The notes beneath the pieces were generated by a model. The model was not told the origin of the DNA and searched no databases. It saw only the letters and a list, made by a program, of their open reading frames with translations. From Theobroma cacao (lineage: Eukaryota; Streptophyta; Magnoliopsida; Malvales; Malvaceae): a stretch of 64,000 nt of DNA. Position numbers and translations under genes: made by a program. Where the stretch lies: assembly GCF_000208745.1 (NCBI RefSeq), contig NC_030854.1, positions 14,161,050 through 14,225,049 on the forward strand, given 5' to 3'. Positions 49,431-60,080 of the stretch are shown piece by piece; the stretch's first letter is position 1; every line of letters begins with the position of its first letter.

Positions 49431-49440
49431 GACACGTGGC
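49431..49440 (+). promoter_or_regulatory. G-box/ABRE-like element in the U3 of element E
   Basis: GACACGTGGC lies about 30 bp upstream of the TATA-like site and recurs in the 3' LTR as GACACGTGGT (57558-57567). The outer F3 LTR has GACACGTGTC at the same position. CACGTG cores bind plant bZIP and bHLH factors; any stress response here is inference. Confidence 0.45.
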
Positions 49441-50564
49441 ATGCTTGATTATTATATTATTTTCTATAGAAATCAGCCCATTAAATCCCCAATTCTCTCA
49501 CCATATTCGGCCTAGACAACCCGCAACAAGAAAAAAAGGAAGAACAAAGGGAAAAACAAAAAAACCTAGGTGAAAATTCAAAGAAAAAGTGAAGAAATCA
49601 AGTAAACAAGCTAGGTAAGTTAAAATTTCTTTAATTCTCCTTGATACCTAGCTTACCCATGCTTTTGTTCTCGATTTTCATGGTTGAATATTGAGTTATC
49701 ATGATGAATTCAATTCTGCAAAATGGGTATGGAAGAGGAATTGTTGATGGAATAATTTGATTTTAGACTATGTTAGTGTTTAGGGATAGTTAAGCATGGT
49801 TATGAACAAAAACACAAAAGAAATATTCAATTTCTCTAGGGTTCCTTGTTGGTCGAACCATGAGGGCTGAATATCAATGGCGGATTGTTTTTATTTCAAG
49901 GAAAATGGCTTGGAAAATGATAAATTAAGGTGAAACGGTTATGTAGAAAAAAATTTCGGTGATAGTGCACCAAAAGATCGAATTTTTCTATAAGGAACTG
50001 TGAGGGTTCTAATGCTGAATTTGGTTTTATTTAAATGGTATGTGGTAAATTAAGGTATTAGAGGAAAAATGAATTAATTTAGAGGTGATTTGGACACAAT
50101 CGTCAATTAATCGAGTGATCGGTCGAATTTAATCTATACCGCAATTAAGCGATAATCGAACGTATTTTTGCATTTACATATCAAGCATTAGTAATTTAAA
50201 TTAGTTTATATCAATTTAGGGATAATATAGTAAATTCCTCGACTTTGTTATTTGTCAAGGTAGTGACACGTCCGGAAAAGGCAAAGGAATTGCGCTTGAG
50301 GACTATTAGTCCGAGTGCACTCGGAATCCGGATTTTCGACACCTGTGAGTGGACTGCCTATCAAAATTGTTTTGGGAATATGACTATTTTGAACAAAGTG
50401 TTTGAATGATTTTATGCAATTTTTCATGAAAATGAATGCCTTGGAAACAAGCTTTTGAGAAAAGGTTTATGTTATGAAATGTGGTTATTATGGATTTCTA
50501 TGTGGTTGCATTATATTGATATACATATATGCTTGAATATAATGATGTGTAATTATGTTGACTC

Positions 50565-50790
50565 AGCTATGTGCGAGTAGGGAGTGCGCATAAGCCGAGG
50601 ATGACCCGGTTATGTGCGAATAGGGAGTGCGTATAACCCGGTGATGACCCGGTTATGTGTGAGTAGGAAGTGCGCATAAGCCGGTGATGCCCTAGCCATG
50701 TGCGAGTAGGGAGTGCACATGAGCTGGTGATGATGATGATGAGCTGGTGATGATGATGATGGGTTGGTGAGATGATGATGATGATGGGTA
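50565..50790 (+). repeat. Hairpin-type tandem array plus GATGAT repeats in the 5' LTR of E
   Basis: Four units of 'tatgtgcgagtagggagtgc' plus 'gcataagccggtgatgaccc' with a ~42 bp period are followed by 'gagctggtgatgatgatgat' repeats. The 3' LTR of E has the same array at 58683-58910. Minus-strand open frames with ALPTRTW-type repeats arise from it. Confidence 0.8.
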
Positions 50791-51518
50791 TATACATATA
50801 TATATTTATATATACATATGTAAATGTGTGTTATAGCAAATTGATGGACAATGATTTATGGTTGTAATGTACGTGAAATTTGACACATTGTACTTTGAGA
50901 ATTTTCATGAATTTTATGTTGATTTTATTAGTTTAGCAAGATGGCTTTTTGTTGAGTGAGGAAAAATGTTTCTCTTGTTGCTCCGTTTTCGCTGCAGTGG
51001 AATTCATGCTCACTGCAGCAAGAAACTCTCGGGTTTGGAGGGGTTTTAAATAGGAATGAACTAAATTGCATTGTTTTGAAACAAGTGCATCATGATTTTA
51101 AATTCTCCCTAATTGTTGCTTGTTCCCTTCCGTGTTCACTCACTGGGTTTATACTCACCATTTTCAAATTCATGTTTTTAGATCACGAGGCAGTCGATAA
51201 TTAAGACGAGGTGTCCTTGTAGACCTGTGTCCATCTTTTGGTAGGTGTCTCGGCATTCGATAGCTGTATATTCATCCGAGTCCCTCCATTGGAAGTCGAG
51301 TATTAGTCTGTTATGTATAAATGAACTTAATGTAAATTTTAAATGAGTAATGCCAGTATGAGTTGGCAATGTATATCACTATTTTGATTCAAAGTTATGA
51401 AATATGACTTAGTGATAATAGATGGAATTATAAGTAAGATAAATAATAGGCTTGGGTTTAGTGGATTACGTCCATTGGACCCATGCGCCTGTCATGGCCC
51501 GAAATTTGGGTCGTGACA

Positions 51519-51710
51519 ATGTTGGTATCAAAGCAAAGGGTTGTAACCCGATCCCTGGGAACTCTCGCATGTGAACAGGGACGAAGCGTGACTCCCCGCC
51601 CAGGGGCTTATTTTTTATGAGTGCTCTGATAGGTACCATTTGTCGCCTCCGTAGTGAAGGGGTTGAGTGGTACGTCCCTCCCTAGTGACAATGTTGGCAT
51701 CAGAGCCCTA
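51519..51710 (+). promoter_or_regulatory. Duplicated primer-binding-site segment of element E
   Basis: GTGACAATGTTGGTATCAAA (LTR end plus primer-binding site, with A for G in the tRNA match) is followed by about 150 bp not found in D. Then GTGACAATGTTGGCATCAGA (51686-51705) restarts the leader and continues as in D ('gccctaggtttgtctaagtcctagg'). The first site is TTGGTATCAAAGC (51522-51534); the second is TTGGCATCAGAGCC. Each has one mismatch to the canonical site. Confidence 0.8.
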
Positions 51711-51915
51711 GGTTTGTCTAAGTCCTAGGACTTCCATTTGTTGGTCTAGCGGAGTGTCAGGTTTTTATGTGTGAACTTCGGTTGTGAAGTGTGAACAGCA
51801 GCACATTTTACAACCCAATGATCGCATAGATTCCCTATCTTAGAAACCACCTTTTGCCTTAAGTATGATTATAATATGTGTTTAATAACAAGTGTTTGCT
51901 CTTGTCTAGGTAAGA

Positions 51916-53767
51916 ATGCCGCCTAAGACACAAGCCACCTCAAGATGGGTAGGGGAGCAAGATGCTCCCATTGAGATGGCAGATAGACCACGGGGCATCC
52001 ACCCGGAGAGGTCGAGGTAGACGTGGCAGGGTTACTAGGTCGATGCGGTCGGATACGCCTGTGAGTAGGCAATAGGAGGGATAGTCCTCAAGTGATGTAG
52101 ATCGACACCCAGCTAGGGGTATTACTATTGAGGATTTGGCGACAGGCCTAGAAGGAGTTAACTAGGTTGTAGAGATGCTGGCGACCCGTATGGAGGATAT
52201 ACAGAGGGTAGTAGAGGGGAGACCTACAGTACAAGAATCTCTTAGCTCCCAAGGATAGGTCGATCGCCAATATCGTGAGGTGGAGAGGGGTCACTTAGAG
52301 ATTTCTCTTCCTGATTTCCTAAAGCTTAAGCCTCCATCATTTTCAAGGTCTGATGCATCAGAGAAACCCCAGGTCTTCCTAGATAAGGTGGAGAAGATAT
52401 GTAAAGCTTTAGGATGCTCTAGTGTCCGATCAGTCGAGTTAGCCGTCTTCCGATTAGAGGATGTGGCACAAGAATGGTATCTCCTTGTGTAGAGGCAGAC
52501 CGACGGATGCCGCACCATTGGCTTGGAGTGTGTTAATGCAGCCTTCTTGGATCGGTTCCTACCACTCAGTGTACATAATGCCAGAGCCAGAGAGTTTGAG
52601 AATTTGGTACAGACTTCGAGTATGACAATGTCGGAGTATGACATCAAGCTTACACAGTTGTCTCGCTATGCTCCCTACCTCATTTCTACTGAGGAGATGA
52701 AGATTCAGAGGTTTGTGGATGGGTTAGTAGAGCCACTGTTTAGGGCTGTGGCATCTCAAGATTTCACTACCTATTCCGCAGCAGTAGATTGTGCTCAGTG
52801 CATTGAGATGAGGATCAGTGAGAGTAGGGCTGCGAGGGATAGGGCAAAGAGGGCCAAGATTGAGGGTTATCAAGGTCAGAGAGATTTTAGTAGTGGTGGT
52901 TCATCTTCTAACCGTCAAGGTCCACAGAGGGATTTACGATTATCCCAACAGAGGAGTGACCTGCCTAGTGCTAGTGTTGGGACAGGACAGAGAACTTTCA
53001 ATGTTAGGAGACAACAAGATTCGAGACAGAGTAGTCAAGTCACCCACCCTTGTGATATTTGTGGGAGACGACATAGTGGACGATGTTTCCTTACCACAAG
53101 AACTTGTTTCGGGTGCAGTCAACCTGGGCATATTAGGAGAGATTGTCCGAGGGCTCATCAATCACAAGATTCTACTCGTGGTTCCACCCAGCCAGCTTTG
53201 TCTACTTCTTCAGTTGCTGCCTCATCTGGCCGAGAGGCTAGTCGATCGAGGGGTAAAGGTGCTGGTACTTCCTCTCAGGGCAGGCCATTTGGGTCTGAAC
53301 ATCAGAGTTTTGTTGGTAGAGGCCAGGCAAGGGTGTTTGCTTTAACACAGCAGGAGGCCCAGACATCCAATGCTGTGGTCTCAGGTATTCTTTCAATTTG
53401 TGATATAAATGCTCAGGTACTGTTTGATCCTGGTGCTACTTATTCTTTTATCTCTCAATGTTTTGCATCTCGGTTGGGTAGAGATCGTGTTAGGAGAGAG
53501 GAACAATTAGTAGTGTCTACTCCTTTAAAGGAGATATTTGTGGCCGAATGGGAATATGAGTCCTGTGTAGTACGAGTCAAGGACAGGGACACTTTGGTGA
53601 ATTTGGTGGTGTTAGACACCTTAGACTTTGATGTGATCTTGAGGATGGATTGGTTATCAGCCTGTCATGTTAGTGTGGACTGTTATCATAATTGGTTAGA
53701 TTTGATTTCCCAGGTGAATCATCATTTAGTATTTAGAGGGATAGAAGTAATGCTCCAACCAATTTGA
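51916..53767 (+). pseudogene. Element E gag and protease
   Basis: The ATG at 51916 starts MPPKTQATSR. A shift near 52000 and stops break the N-terminal part. From 52280 the capsid reads [18 protein letters not shown] and [19 protein letters not shown] local 3-nt net loss with a temporary frame change introduces a stop near 52490. From 52523 a long open stretch (414 codons) carries [19 protein letters not shown], a Gln/Ser/Arg-rich linker, knuckles [12 protein letters not shown] and [14 protein letters not shown] (53105-53146), and the retropepsin. The protease motif reads [10 protein letters not shown], with Pro in place of the usual Ser/Thr after the catalytic Asp (53426), which should cripple it. 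A 2-nt deletion near 53690 ends the frame. Confidence 0.9.
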
Positions 53768-54398
53768 TATCGGTCATTTCTGTCAGAAGGTTAATACGAC
53801 AGGATTGTATAGGTTACTTGGCTATTGTAAGGGATACTCAGGAGAAGGTTGGAAATGTAAGTCAAGTGTCGGTGGTGAAGAAGTTCATGGATGTATTTTC
53901 TGAGGAGCTACCAGGTTTACCTCCCGAGCGGGAGATTGAATTTTGCATAGATTTAATTCCCGACACTAAACCTATATCCATACCCCCATATAAAATGGCA
54001 CCGACAAAGCTCAAAGAGCTTAAGGATCAATTAGAGGATTTGTTCGATAAAGGCTTCATCCATCCTAGTGTATCCCCATGGGGAACACCATTGTTATTTG
54101 TGAAGAAGAAAGATGGGTCACTTAAGCTGTGCATTGATTATCGACAGCTTAATAAAGTGACGGTGAAGAATAAGTATCCTCTCTCAAGGATAGATGATTT
54201 ATTTGATCAACTACAAGGAGCACAATGTTTCTCTAAGATAGACCTGCGATCTGGGTACCATCAATTGAGAATCCGGAACGAAGATGTACCCAAGACTGCA
54301 TTTCGAACAAGATATGGGCACTATGAGTTCTTAGTGATGTCATTTGGGCTCACGAATGCTCCTGCAGCCTTTATGGATTTGATGAACCGAGTGTTCAA
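53764..54398 (+). pseudogene. Element E reverse transcriptase, N-terminal part up to an assembly gap
   Basis: After the frameshift the pol frame is open for about 210 codons: [92 protein letters not shown] and [19 protein letters not shown]. These are RT fingers and palm up to just before the catalytic FIDD motif, which falls in the N run. This is the best-preserved coding stretch of the window. Confidence 0.9.
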
Positions 54399-54922
54399 NN
54401 NNNNNNNNNNNNNNNNNNNNNNNNNNNNNNNNNNNNNNNNNNNNNNNNNNNNNNNNNNNNNNNNNNNNNNNNNNNNNNNNNNNNNNNNNNNNNNNNNNNN
54501 NNNNNNNNNNNNNNNNNNNNNNNNNNNNNNNNNNNNNNNNNNNNNNNNNNNNNNNNNNNNNNNNNNNNNNNNNNNNNNNNNNNNNNNNNNNNNNNNNNNN
54601 NNNNNNNNNNNNNNNNNNNNNNNNNNNNNNNNNNNNNNNNNNNNNNNNNNNNNNNNNNNNNNNNNNNNNNNNNNNNNNNNNNNNNNNNNNNNNNNNNNNN
54701 NNNNNNNNNNNNNNNNNNNNNNNNNNNNNNNNNNNNNNNNNNNNNNNNNNNNNNNNNNNNNNNNNNNNNNNNNNNNNNNNNNNNNNNNNNNNNNNNNNNN
54801 NNNNNNNNNNNNNNNNNNNNNNNNNNNNNNNNNNNNNNNNNNNNNNNNNNNNNNNNNNNNNNNNNNNNNNNNNNNNNNNNNNNNNNNNNNNNNNNNNNNN
54901 NNNNNNNNNNNNNNNNNNNNNN
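54399..54922. other. Assembly gap (524 N)
   Basis: The same interval in element D (43603-44074) is 472 bp, so the gap hides the RT active site and thumb plus the start of RNase H and is probably close to true size. Open frames drawn across it are artefacts. Confidence 0.98.
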
Positions 54923-55549
54923 TGTGATGCATCGGGGGTTGGTTTAGGATGTGTATTGATGCAACATGGGAAGGTGATTGCGTATGCATCTAGGCAACTT
55001 AAAAGGCATGAGCAGAATTACCCCATACACGATTTGGAAATGGCAGCAATCGTGTTTGCCTTAAAGATTTGGAGACATTACTTGTATGGTGAGACTTGCG
55101 AGATATACACGGACCACAAAAGTCTGAAGTATATATTTTAGCAGAGGGATCTTAACTTACGGCAACGTAGATGGATGGAGTTGCTAAAGGATTATGATTG
55201 CACTATTCTTTATCATCCCGGTAAGGCCAATGTAGTGGCAGATGCCTTGAGTCGAAAATCAATGGGAAGCTTGGCACATATTTCTACTGATAGGAGATCC
55301 TTGGTTAGAGAGATCCATAGCTTGGGAGACATAGGTGTGCGTTTGGAAGTTGCGGAGACAAATGCTTTGCTAGCACATTTTAGAGTGAGGCCTATTTTAA
55401 TGGACAGGATTAAAGAAGCACAAAGTAAAGATGCGTTTGTGACTAAGGCCTTAAAGGATCCTCAGGATAGGAAAGGAAAAATGTTTACTAAAGGCACAGA
55501 TGGAGTGTTGAGGTATGGAACCAGACTTTTTGTGCCTAATGGTGACTAG
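54923..55549 (+). pseudogene. Element E RNase H and linker to integrase
   Basis: [20 protein letters not shown] opens the domain just after the gap. [19 protein letters not shown] and [12 protein letters not shown] follow, then a TAG (55139-55141). [20 protein letters not shown] and [16 protein letters not shown] continue in the same frame. A TAG at 55547-55549 replaces a residue of the DGDGLRRE block seen in D. The domain would degrade RNA in RNA-DNA hybrids. Confidence 0.88.
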
Positions 55550-56816
55550 TTGAGGAGAGAAATATTGGAGGAAGCTCACATGGCAGCTTATGTGGTACAT
55601 CCAGGGGCTACAAAGATGTATCAAGATTTGAAAGAGGTGTATTGGTGGGAAGGACTTAAGAGAGATGTAGCTGAGTTTGTCTCCATGTGCCTAGTTTGTC
55701 AACAGGTTAAGGCCGAGCATCAAAAGCCTGCAGGGCTACTACAGCCATTACCAGTACCCGAGTGGAAGTGGGAACATATTGCTATGGACTTTGTAACGGG
55801 TTTGCCTCGAACCAGTGGGGGATATGATTCAATTTGGATAGTAGTAGACCGGTTAACAAAGTCAGCTCATTTTCTTTCGGTTAAGACTACTTACGAGGCT
55901 GCCCAATACACTCGAGTTTATGTGGATGAGATAGTAAGACTGCATGGTATTCCCATTTCTATAGTATCTGACAGAGGAGCTCAGTTTACTAGTAGGTTTT
56001 AGGGAAAGTTGCAAGAAGCATTAGGCACTAAGTTGGATTTCAGCACAACTTTCCACCCTCAGACTGATGGACAGTCTGAACGGACCATACAGACATTGGA
56101 GGATATGTTGAGGGCTTGTGTGATAGACCTTGGTGTCAGGTGGGAGCAATATCTACCCTTAGTGGAATTTGCCTACAACAACAGTTTCCAAACTAGCATC
56201 CAAATGGCACCATTTGAGGCATTATATGGATGAAAATGTAGGTCACCCATTGGATGGCTAGAGGTAGGAGAAAGGAAACTTTTGGGGCCTGAGTTGGTGC
56301 AGGATGCCATTGAGAAAATACACATGATCCGTTAGAGGATGTTAACAGCACAAAGTAGACAAAAGTCATATGTTGATAACCGACGGAAAAACTTAGAGTT
56401 CCAAGTAGGGGATCATGTATTTTTGAAAGTTTCGCCAGCTAAAGGGGTAATGACGTTTGGAAAGAAAGGGAAGTTAAGTCCTCGGTATATAGGACCCTTC
56501 GAGATCTTAGAAAGGGTTGGAGCAGTGGCATATCGTTTGGCATTACCGCCAGACCTTTCGAATATCCATCCCGTGTTTCATGTGTCCATGCTTAGGAAGT
56601 ACAACCCAGATCCATCACATGTAATACGGTACGAAACCATTCAGTTGCAAGATGATCTAACCTATGAGGAACAACCGATAGCTATCCTTGATAGGCAAGT
56701 TAAAAAGCTCCGTTCAAAGGATGTAGCCTCAGTGAAAGTGTTGTGGTGGAATCAATGTAACGTGGGAAGCTGAGGATGACATGCGGACAAAGCATCCACA
56801 CCTCTTCGATATGTAA
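55550..56816 (+). pseudogene. Element E integrase and chromodomain-like tail, with stops
   Basis: [41 protein letters not shown] (55568-55705). Core: WEHIAMDFVTGLP (about 55774), IVVDRLTKSAHFL, IVSDRGAQFTSRF then TAG (56000-56002), then [18 protein letters not shown] and [22 protein letters not shown] at 56231-56233 follows EALYG. A third stop lies at 56333. The C-terminal GPY/F-like block GKLSPRYIGPFEI and tail VKKLRSKDVASVKVLWWNQ follow; the last part is frameshifted near 56750. The frame is otherwise kept from 55550 to 56750. Integrase inserts the cDNA, and the tail resembles chromodomain modules that recognise heterochromatin marks. Confidence 0.9.
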
Positions 56817-56864
56817 AGGTACCCACTCTACATTGAGTTTAAATTCGAGGAACGAATTTTTATT

Positions 56865-56876
56865 AGTGGGGGAGAA
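56865..56876 (+). promoter_or_regulatory. Polypurine tract of element E
   Basis: AGTGGGGGAGAA directly precedes the 3' LTR start TGTGAGACC at 56877. It is better conserved than that of D. Confidence 0.88.
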
Positions 56877-59690
56877 TGTGAGACCTTGTCAAGCTATATT
56901 AAAAGACGGTATTGTACCGAGTGGTACAACTAAGTTAAATCGAGCCTTTAACTAGTTCAAATAGAAATTCTAATAGGAAATTGAAAATTTTGAAACCCAC
57001 AGAATGGCTTAGAATAGTGATTCGGAGTTCAAGTTCCAGTTTGGAGTCCATCAGGAAAATTGACCAATTAGCGACAAAACGATCATTTTACCATTTGATG
57101 ATTAAATTGAGATTTCTAGCCAAGATTTCATCACATTTGACCAAGAATAATTATGTGAAATATAATTATGATTATTGGAGTGCAAAATGATGTTTAGCAG
57201 TGAAAAATTGTGATTCCCAATATTTTTGGAGTACAAGGGCAAAATGGTAATTTGCCACTAAAGGACTAAACGAAAATTTTTAAAAAAATGATTTTTGCCC
57301 CATTTGGTTAATATTGATCAATATTAGTGTTATTTGAGGTTGAGAAGTAGAAATAATGTGATTCCGGTACATTTCGGAGTATAGGGGCAAAATCGTAATT
57401 TTTTCACCTCTGAGGCAAATCGGTGAATTTTTTACCCCAGCACTTGTCAAGACCAAGGGATTTTAAATGTGGTAGGATTGGATAAATACCAGAATAATTG
57501 TGGTGGAAAATTAAGAAGAAAAAGTCCAAAAGTTAAAAATTGGGCCAATAAGCATGTGACACGTGGTATGCTTGATTATTTTATTATTTTCTATAGAAAT
57601 CAGCCCATTAAATCCCCAATTCTCTCACCATATTCGGCCTAGACAACCAGCAACAAGAAAAAAAGGAAGAACAAAGGGAAAAACAAGAAAACCTAGGTGG
57701 AAATTCAAAGAAAAAGTGAAGAAATCAAAGAAACAAGCTAGGTAAGTTAAAATTTCTTTAATTCTCCTTGATACCTAGCTTACCCATGCTTTTGTTCTCG
57801 ATTTTCATGGTTGAATATTGAGTTATCATGATGAATTCAATTCTGAAAAATGGGTATGGAAGAGGAATTATTGTTGGAATAATTTGATTTTAGACTATGT
57901 TAGTGTTTAGGGATAGTTAAGCATGGTTATGAACACAAACACAAAAGAAATATTCAATTTCTCTAGGGTTCCTTGTTGGTCGAACCATGAGGGCTGAATA
58001 TCAATGGGGGATTATTTTTATTTCAAGGAAAATGGCTTGGAAAATGATGAATTAATGTGAAACGGTTATGTAGAAAAAAATTTCGGTGCTAGTGCACCAA
58101 AAGACCGAATTTTTCTATAAGGAACTATGAGGGTTCTAATGCTAAATTTGGCTTTATTTAAATGGTATGTGGTAAATTAAGGTATTAGAGGAAATATGAA
58201 TTAATTTAGAGGTGATTTGGACACAATCGCCAATTAATCAGATGATCGGTCGAATTTAATCGATACCGCGATTAGCGGTAATCGAACGTATTTTTGCATT
58301 TAAATATCAAGCATTAGTAATTTAAATTAGTTTATATCAATTTAGGGACAATATAGTAAATTCCTTGACTTTGTTATTTCTCAAGGTAGTGAGACGTCCG
58401 AAAAATGCAAAGGAATTGCGCTTGAGGACTATTAGTCCGAGTGCACCCTAAATCTGAATTTTCGACGCCTGTGAGTGGACTGCCTATCAAAATTGTTTTG
58501 GGAATATGACTGTTTTGAACAAAGTGTTTGAATGATTTTATGCAATTTTTCATGAAAATGAATGCCTTGGGAACAAGCTTTTGAGAAAAGGTTTATGTTA
58601 TGAAATGTGGTTATTATGGATTTCTATGTGGCTGCATTATGTTGATATACATATATGCTTGAACATAATGTTGTGTAATTATGTTGACTCGACTATGTGG
58701 GAGTAGGGAGTGCACATAAGCCGAGGATGACCCGATTATGTGTGAGTAGGGAGTGCGCATAACCCGGTGATGACCCGGTTATGTGCGAGTAGGGAGTGCG
58801 CATAACCCGGTGATGACCCAACCATGTTTGAGTAGGGAGTGCGCATGAGCTGGTGATGATGATGATGAGCTGGTGATGATGATGATGGGTTGGTGAGATG
58901 ATGATGATAGGTATATACGTATATATATATATACATATGTAAATGTGTGTGATATAGCAAATTGATGGACAATGATTTATGGTTGTAATGTACGTAAAAT
59001 TTGACACATTATACTTTGAGAATTTTCATGAATGTTANNNNNNNNNNNNNNNNNNNNNNNNNNNNNNNNNNNNNNNNNNNNNNNNNNNNNNNNNNNNNNN
59101 NNNNNNNNNNNNNNNNNNNNNNNNNNNNNNNNNNNNNNNNNNNNNNNNNNNNNNNNNNNNNNNNNNNNNNNNNNNNNNNNNNNNNNNNNNNNNNNNNNNN
59201 NNNNNNNNNNNNNNNNNNNNNNNNNNNNNNNNNNNNNNNNNNNNNNNNNNNNNNNNNNNNNNNNNNNNNNNNNNNNNNNNNNNNNNNNNNNNNNNNNNNN
59301 NNNNNNNNNNNNNNNNNNNNNNNNNNNNNNNNNNNNNNNNNNNNNNNNNNNNNNNNNNNNNNNNNNNNNNNNNNNNNNNNNNNNNNNNNNNNNNNNNNNN
59401 NNNNNNNNNNNNNNNNNNNNNNNNNNNNNNNNNNNNNNNNNNNNNNNNNNNNNNNNNNNNNNNNNNNNNNNNNNNNTGTTATGTATAGATGAACTTAATG
59501 TAAATTTTAAATGAGTAATGCCAGTACGAGTTGGCAATGTATATCACTATTTTGATTCAAAGTTATGAAATATGACTTAGTGATAATAGATGGAATTATA
59601 AGTAAGATAAATAATAGGCTTGCTTGGGTTTAGTGGATTACGTCCATTGGACCCATGCACTAGTCATGGCCCGGAATTTGGGTCGTGACA
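56877..59690 (+). repeat. 3' LTR of element E
   Basis: It starts TGTGAGACCTTGTCAAGC and ends GGTCGTGACA, followed by target duplication ATAAT. It has the same F3-to-F1 switch as the 5' LTR (GTGAGTGG at about 58472), hairpin array 58683-58910 and G-box at 57558. It includes a run of N at 59038-59476 covering the palindrome and acceptor-like region. Confidence 0.92.
59038..59476. other. Assembly gap (439 N)
   Basis: The same interval in the 5' LTR is about 392 bp. The gap falls on the palindrome-rich part of the LTR. Frames spanning it are meaningless. Confidence 0.98.
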
Positions 59691-60063
59691 ATAATCTCAC
59701 CACCCTCCTTTCCACCTATTTCAGGCTCAGGATGGTCGGTAGATAACTCACTTTGTTGAGGGCTACAATGGACTTGCATCCTCAAAAACTGTAGGTTTAC
59801 CGCTTTTTATACTTTTGGTCATTTGTGGGCCCACGTGTCATTGTAAATTAAATTTTATACTTTGGTTATCTATATTACAGTATGTATGAATTTATTTAGC
59901 TTTTAGGCTACAAAAATTATTTACCGGTAACTCTATAAATATTATTTTATAAGAAAATAGAATATTTTTATTATATTCAAATAGTTATAATTTCACTTTA
60001 AATGAATGTTTTAGATATCTAAACTTATTTTTTATTATGAAATATGTGTTTTCCTCTCGCATA

Positions 60064-60080
60064 CTAAACCCTAAACCCTA
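60064..60080 (+). repeat. Interstitial telomere-type repeat at a deletion junction
   Basis: CTAAACCCTAAACCCTA is 2.4 units of the plant (CCCTAAA)n telomere repeat. It lies exactly between the truncated second F3 LTR and the resumed D LTR and is absent from the intact copies of both, so it appears to be filler added at break repair. Confidence 0.75.

Larger units (their letters stand above)
48777..51518 (+). repeat. 5' LTR of element E (F3-type front, F1-type back)
   Basis: It starts TGTGAGACCC like F1, then from base 10 reads TGTCAAGC and follows F3 (GACGGTATTGTACC, 'tcgagccttgaactagttc') to about 50340. At CTGTGAGTGG (50344) it becomes F1, matching 20829 onward, with hairpin array, palindromes and acceptor-like region ending 51181. 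The TATA-like site reads tatagaa near 49466. The same structure in the 3' LTR shows the chimera existed before insertion. Confidence 0.9.
48777..59690 (+). mobile_element. Element E: full-length Ty3/gypsy chromovirus with recombinant LTRs
   Basis: 5' LTR 48777-51518, internal 51519-56876, 3' LTR 56877-59690. The target duplication ATAAT is perfect (48772-48776 and 59691-59695), and the F3 host LTR realigns across it. It is the innermost and therefore latest insertion of the nest. By eye about 17 differences occur in the first ~260 aligned bases of the two LTRs. Coding parts are close to D but with several stops and frameshifts. Two N runs (in RT/RNase H and in the 3' LTR) are assembly gaps of roughly the length expected from D and from the 5' LTR. 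Confidence 0.93.
46439..60063 (+). mobile_element. Second F3 LTR, truncated at its 3' end, carrying element E
   Basis: It starts TGTCAAGCACGAC exactly at the break in the D LTR and parallels the outer F3 LTR (37467 onward, then 60711 onward). Shared points are TATA-like tataaatt (about 47039), donor-like GTGAGT (47930) and the 'caccacgtgagggtgaactc' block (48428). After element E it resumes at 59691 with the acceptor-like 'ccacctatttcag' (59724) and ends near 60063, lacking about the last 270 bp of a full F3 LTR. Its 5' flank is AATAT; the matching 3' duplication is lost with the deletion. Confidence 0.82.

Noticed and set aside
50567..50797. Minus-strand frame with ALPTRTW repeats, also at 58693-59007 and 20987-21301
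   Set aside because: Translation of the hairpin-type LTR array; it changes with the repeat number and has no family resemblance.
54321..59537. Frames made mostly of X at 54321-54989 and 58977-59537
   Set aside because: They span runs of N and carry no information.
60064..60080. Chromosome end or subtelomere
   Set aside because: Only 2.4 repeat units occur, with transposon sequence on both sides; it is an interstitial junction.
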